From the NCBI GenBank assembly GCA_964486145.1, contig CAZAMT010000213.1, positions 1 through 7,217 on the forward strand: a stretch of DNA of 7,217 nt. Reading direction: 5' to 3'. Every line of letters begins with the position of its first letter. Position 1 is the stretch's first letter. A program made the position numbers and the translations under genes. This stretch comes from CAZAMT01 sp964486145. Lineage in GTDB: Bacteria > Bacteroidota > Bacteroidia > Bacteroidales > JAAAOM01. The notes under the pieces are model-generated. The model did not search any database. It saw only the letters and a program-made list of their open reading frames with translations, and was not told where the DNA came from. Positions 5,850 through 7,217 of the stretch are shown here, in pieces.

Positions 5850-7217
5850 TTAATCTTCAAGCGAAACATCGCTGGCATTATAAGTTAAAATAACATCGCC
5901 CTGTAAACTTACAATTTGCTCCATAAAGGACAGCCAGGAATTACTATTATCTTCATCAACAGGTTCAAACCCTGTAAAGAGCAGTGCAGATGGAGACATG
6001 GCACCCCGTATGGCATCCAATGGCTTATCAGTGGGTAAAACAACAATCTCAGCATCTATCCGTCCACCTTGTAGAATCTCCATCAACTCCAGCTCTACAT
6101 TTTCCACATCGGCCTTTAGAGCAACGGGGCGCAGTATCCTTAATGGGTTGTCGCGCCATTCACGGTTACCTTTCAACAGGTGTGCCATCAGCAACATCAT
6201 TGCGCCGTTTTTTGGGTCGGTCCACCAAATATTTATAGCTCCATCAGGGTGCTCCCAGCTCTCCTTCTGCTTACAGTTAAGAATCAAACAGCTCATCTCC
6301 ATTTTTTTTGTAAGGCTTATTATGCTTGAGAAAGATTCTCTTTTCTCCGGGTCATCACTCCATCCAAGTAATAACATATTTGGCCTTAACCCACCAATTC
6401 CATGGCATTGTAGTATCGCTTTTAGGCCATCGACAAAATTGTCGTCAACCACTACTACAGGAAAAGCTGTCAGCTTTTCTTCGCGGATAAAACCGCGCAA
6501 TAACTTTTCTCCCTCTATTTGTCGCTTGCTCAGAGACTCCAAATCGCCTTTTATGATATGGGCCAACGATACAAGCCCTCGACCTGATGAGAGCAAGTTT
6601 GCATATTTAACCAAATGCATTCTGCTTCCTGTTAGACCACTGAGTGTCAGGATGGAGGGTCTCCAGTTTTTTGGGTAATATTTTTCTTTTTCAAGAGCCA
6701 AAAGTGCATTTCTGGCTCTACGATAGGCGTAACCACTGAGCACATCGCCCCATTTCACAATCAATTCTGCACGTTTTATACCCCAAAAAAGTATTGTAGC
6801 CACGATTATGGCAATTGATGCCCAAATCCAGTCGATGAGAAACATAATGGCAAGGCTGCCGAGTGCTCCCAGCAGTGAAACAGACCAGTGATTAAACCTA
6901 AAAGTAGGCCTGAAACTTATGTTTGCCGAGATGCTCTCGTAAAAGCTGGCCAAATTGATGGTGCCATAGGTTAAGAGAAAGAACATGGTAATAATTGGTG
7001 CAACACTATCCAGATCACCTAAAAGAACACCCGATTGTGTGAGAAGAAAAGTTATTACAATGGCTCTGCGGGGTTCGTTCGATATTCCGCTTCCCAGTGC
7101 AAAATATTTTAGCCATTTAAATATATTATCTTTTGCAAAAGCCTGCAGAATGCGGGGAGCGCCCATCATGCTGCCCAATGCCGACGACAAGGTGGCAGCA
7201 ATTACGCCGGCATAAAC
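5850..7217 (-). CDS. SLC12-type cation-chloride cotransporter, C-terminal part (start lies beyond the right edge)
   Basis: The frame is open to the window end, giving 455 visible residues starting VYAGVIAATLSSALG; the real start and first membrane helices are missing. The visible part matches transmembrane helix 8 onward of NKCC/NCC proteins. GAPRILQAFAKDNI (19-32) and SNEPRRAIVITF (46-57) lead to helices at about 50-67, 72-95, 110-128 and 131-148. The cytosolic C-terminal domain follows, with KNWRPSILTLSG (183-194), GIGGLRPNMLLLGW (273-286) and INIWW (328-332), each with a close counterpart in animal NKCC. SLC12 members couple chloride to Na and/or K across the membrane. The AATLSS motif (residues 7-12) keeps the Ala and two Ser that form the Na site in NKCC1, so Na-coupled transport is likely by homology. 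It is the first visible gene of the minus-strand set with the small exported protein and DUF2254. Confidence 0.92.
   Translation of the reverse strand, partial: VYAGVIAATLSSALGSMMGAPRILQAFAKDNIFKWLKYFALGSGISNEPRRAIVITFLLTQSGVLLGDLDSVAPIITMFFLLTYGTINLASFYESISANISFRPTFRFNHWSVSLLGALGSLAIMFLIDWIWASIAIIVATILFWGIKRAELIVKWGDVLSGYAYRRARNALLALEKEKYYPKNWRPSILTLSGLTGSRMHLVKYANLLSSGRGLVSLAHIIKGDLESLSKRQIEGEKLLRGFIREEKLTAFPVVVVDDNFVDGLKAILQCHGIGGLRPNMLLLGWSDDPEKRESFSSIISLTKKMEMSCLILNCKQKESWEHPDGAINIWWTDPKNGAMMLLMAHLLKGNREWRDNPLRILRPVALKADVENVELELMEILQGGRIDAEIVVLPTDKPLDAIRGAMSPSALLFTGFEPVDEDNSNSWLSFMEQIVSLQGDVILTYNASDVSLED

Noticed and set aside
5998..6678. 226-residue plus-strand ORF
   Set aside because: It lies antisense to the well-conserved SLC12 C-terminal domain and shows low-complexity Ser-rich sequence without any domain.
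5850..7190. Transporter gene starting at 7190
   Set aside because: That codon is TTG inside the conserved AATLSSALG block; the frame stays open to 7217 and the homologous protein continues upstream.

Overview
The window looks like chromosomal DNA from a member of the Bacteroidota. It is AT-rich, the gene starts lack strong Shine-Dalgarno sites, the tRNA does not encode its CCA end, and the protein families and intergenic palindromes are typical of marine Bacteroidetes. The phylum assignment is an inference from style; no marker gene is present.

Layout: positions 1-43 are the 3' part of a tRNA-Thr (anticodon CGT) that begins outside the window. About 470 bases with no clear gene follow, containing two inverted repeats and one doubtful 31-codon ORF. 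A membrane histidine kinase (515-2494, +) carries a periplasmic solute-binding-type sensor, a PAS domain and a kinase core, with no receiver domain and no response regulator in view. Convergent to it is a two-gene minus-strand operon of exported thioredoxin-fold proteins: a TlpA-like protein (3176-3661) followed two bases later by a peroxiredoxin-like protein (2562-3173). A good intrinsic terminator (2511-2538) ends this operon. Positions 3662-4133 are non-coding and densely packed with four separate palindromic structures.

From the right edge to 4134 lies a second minus-strand gene set. It holds the C-terminal part of an SLC12-type cation-chloride cotransporter (5850-7217, running off the window), a small exported protein interrupted by a one-base frameshift (5474-5814), and a DUF2254 membrane protein (4134-5444). 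The gaps are only 35 and 29 bases, so the three are probably one transcription unit. The transporter retains the AxxSS motif that forms the sodium site of animal NKCC/NCC proteins, which suggests Na-coupled chloride transport. How the small protein and DUF2254 contribute is unknown.

No clearly new defence or mobile system is visible. The points most worth following are the SLC12/small exported protein/DUF2254 cluster with its broken middle gene, and the palindrome-rich spacer at 3828-4058.
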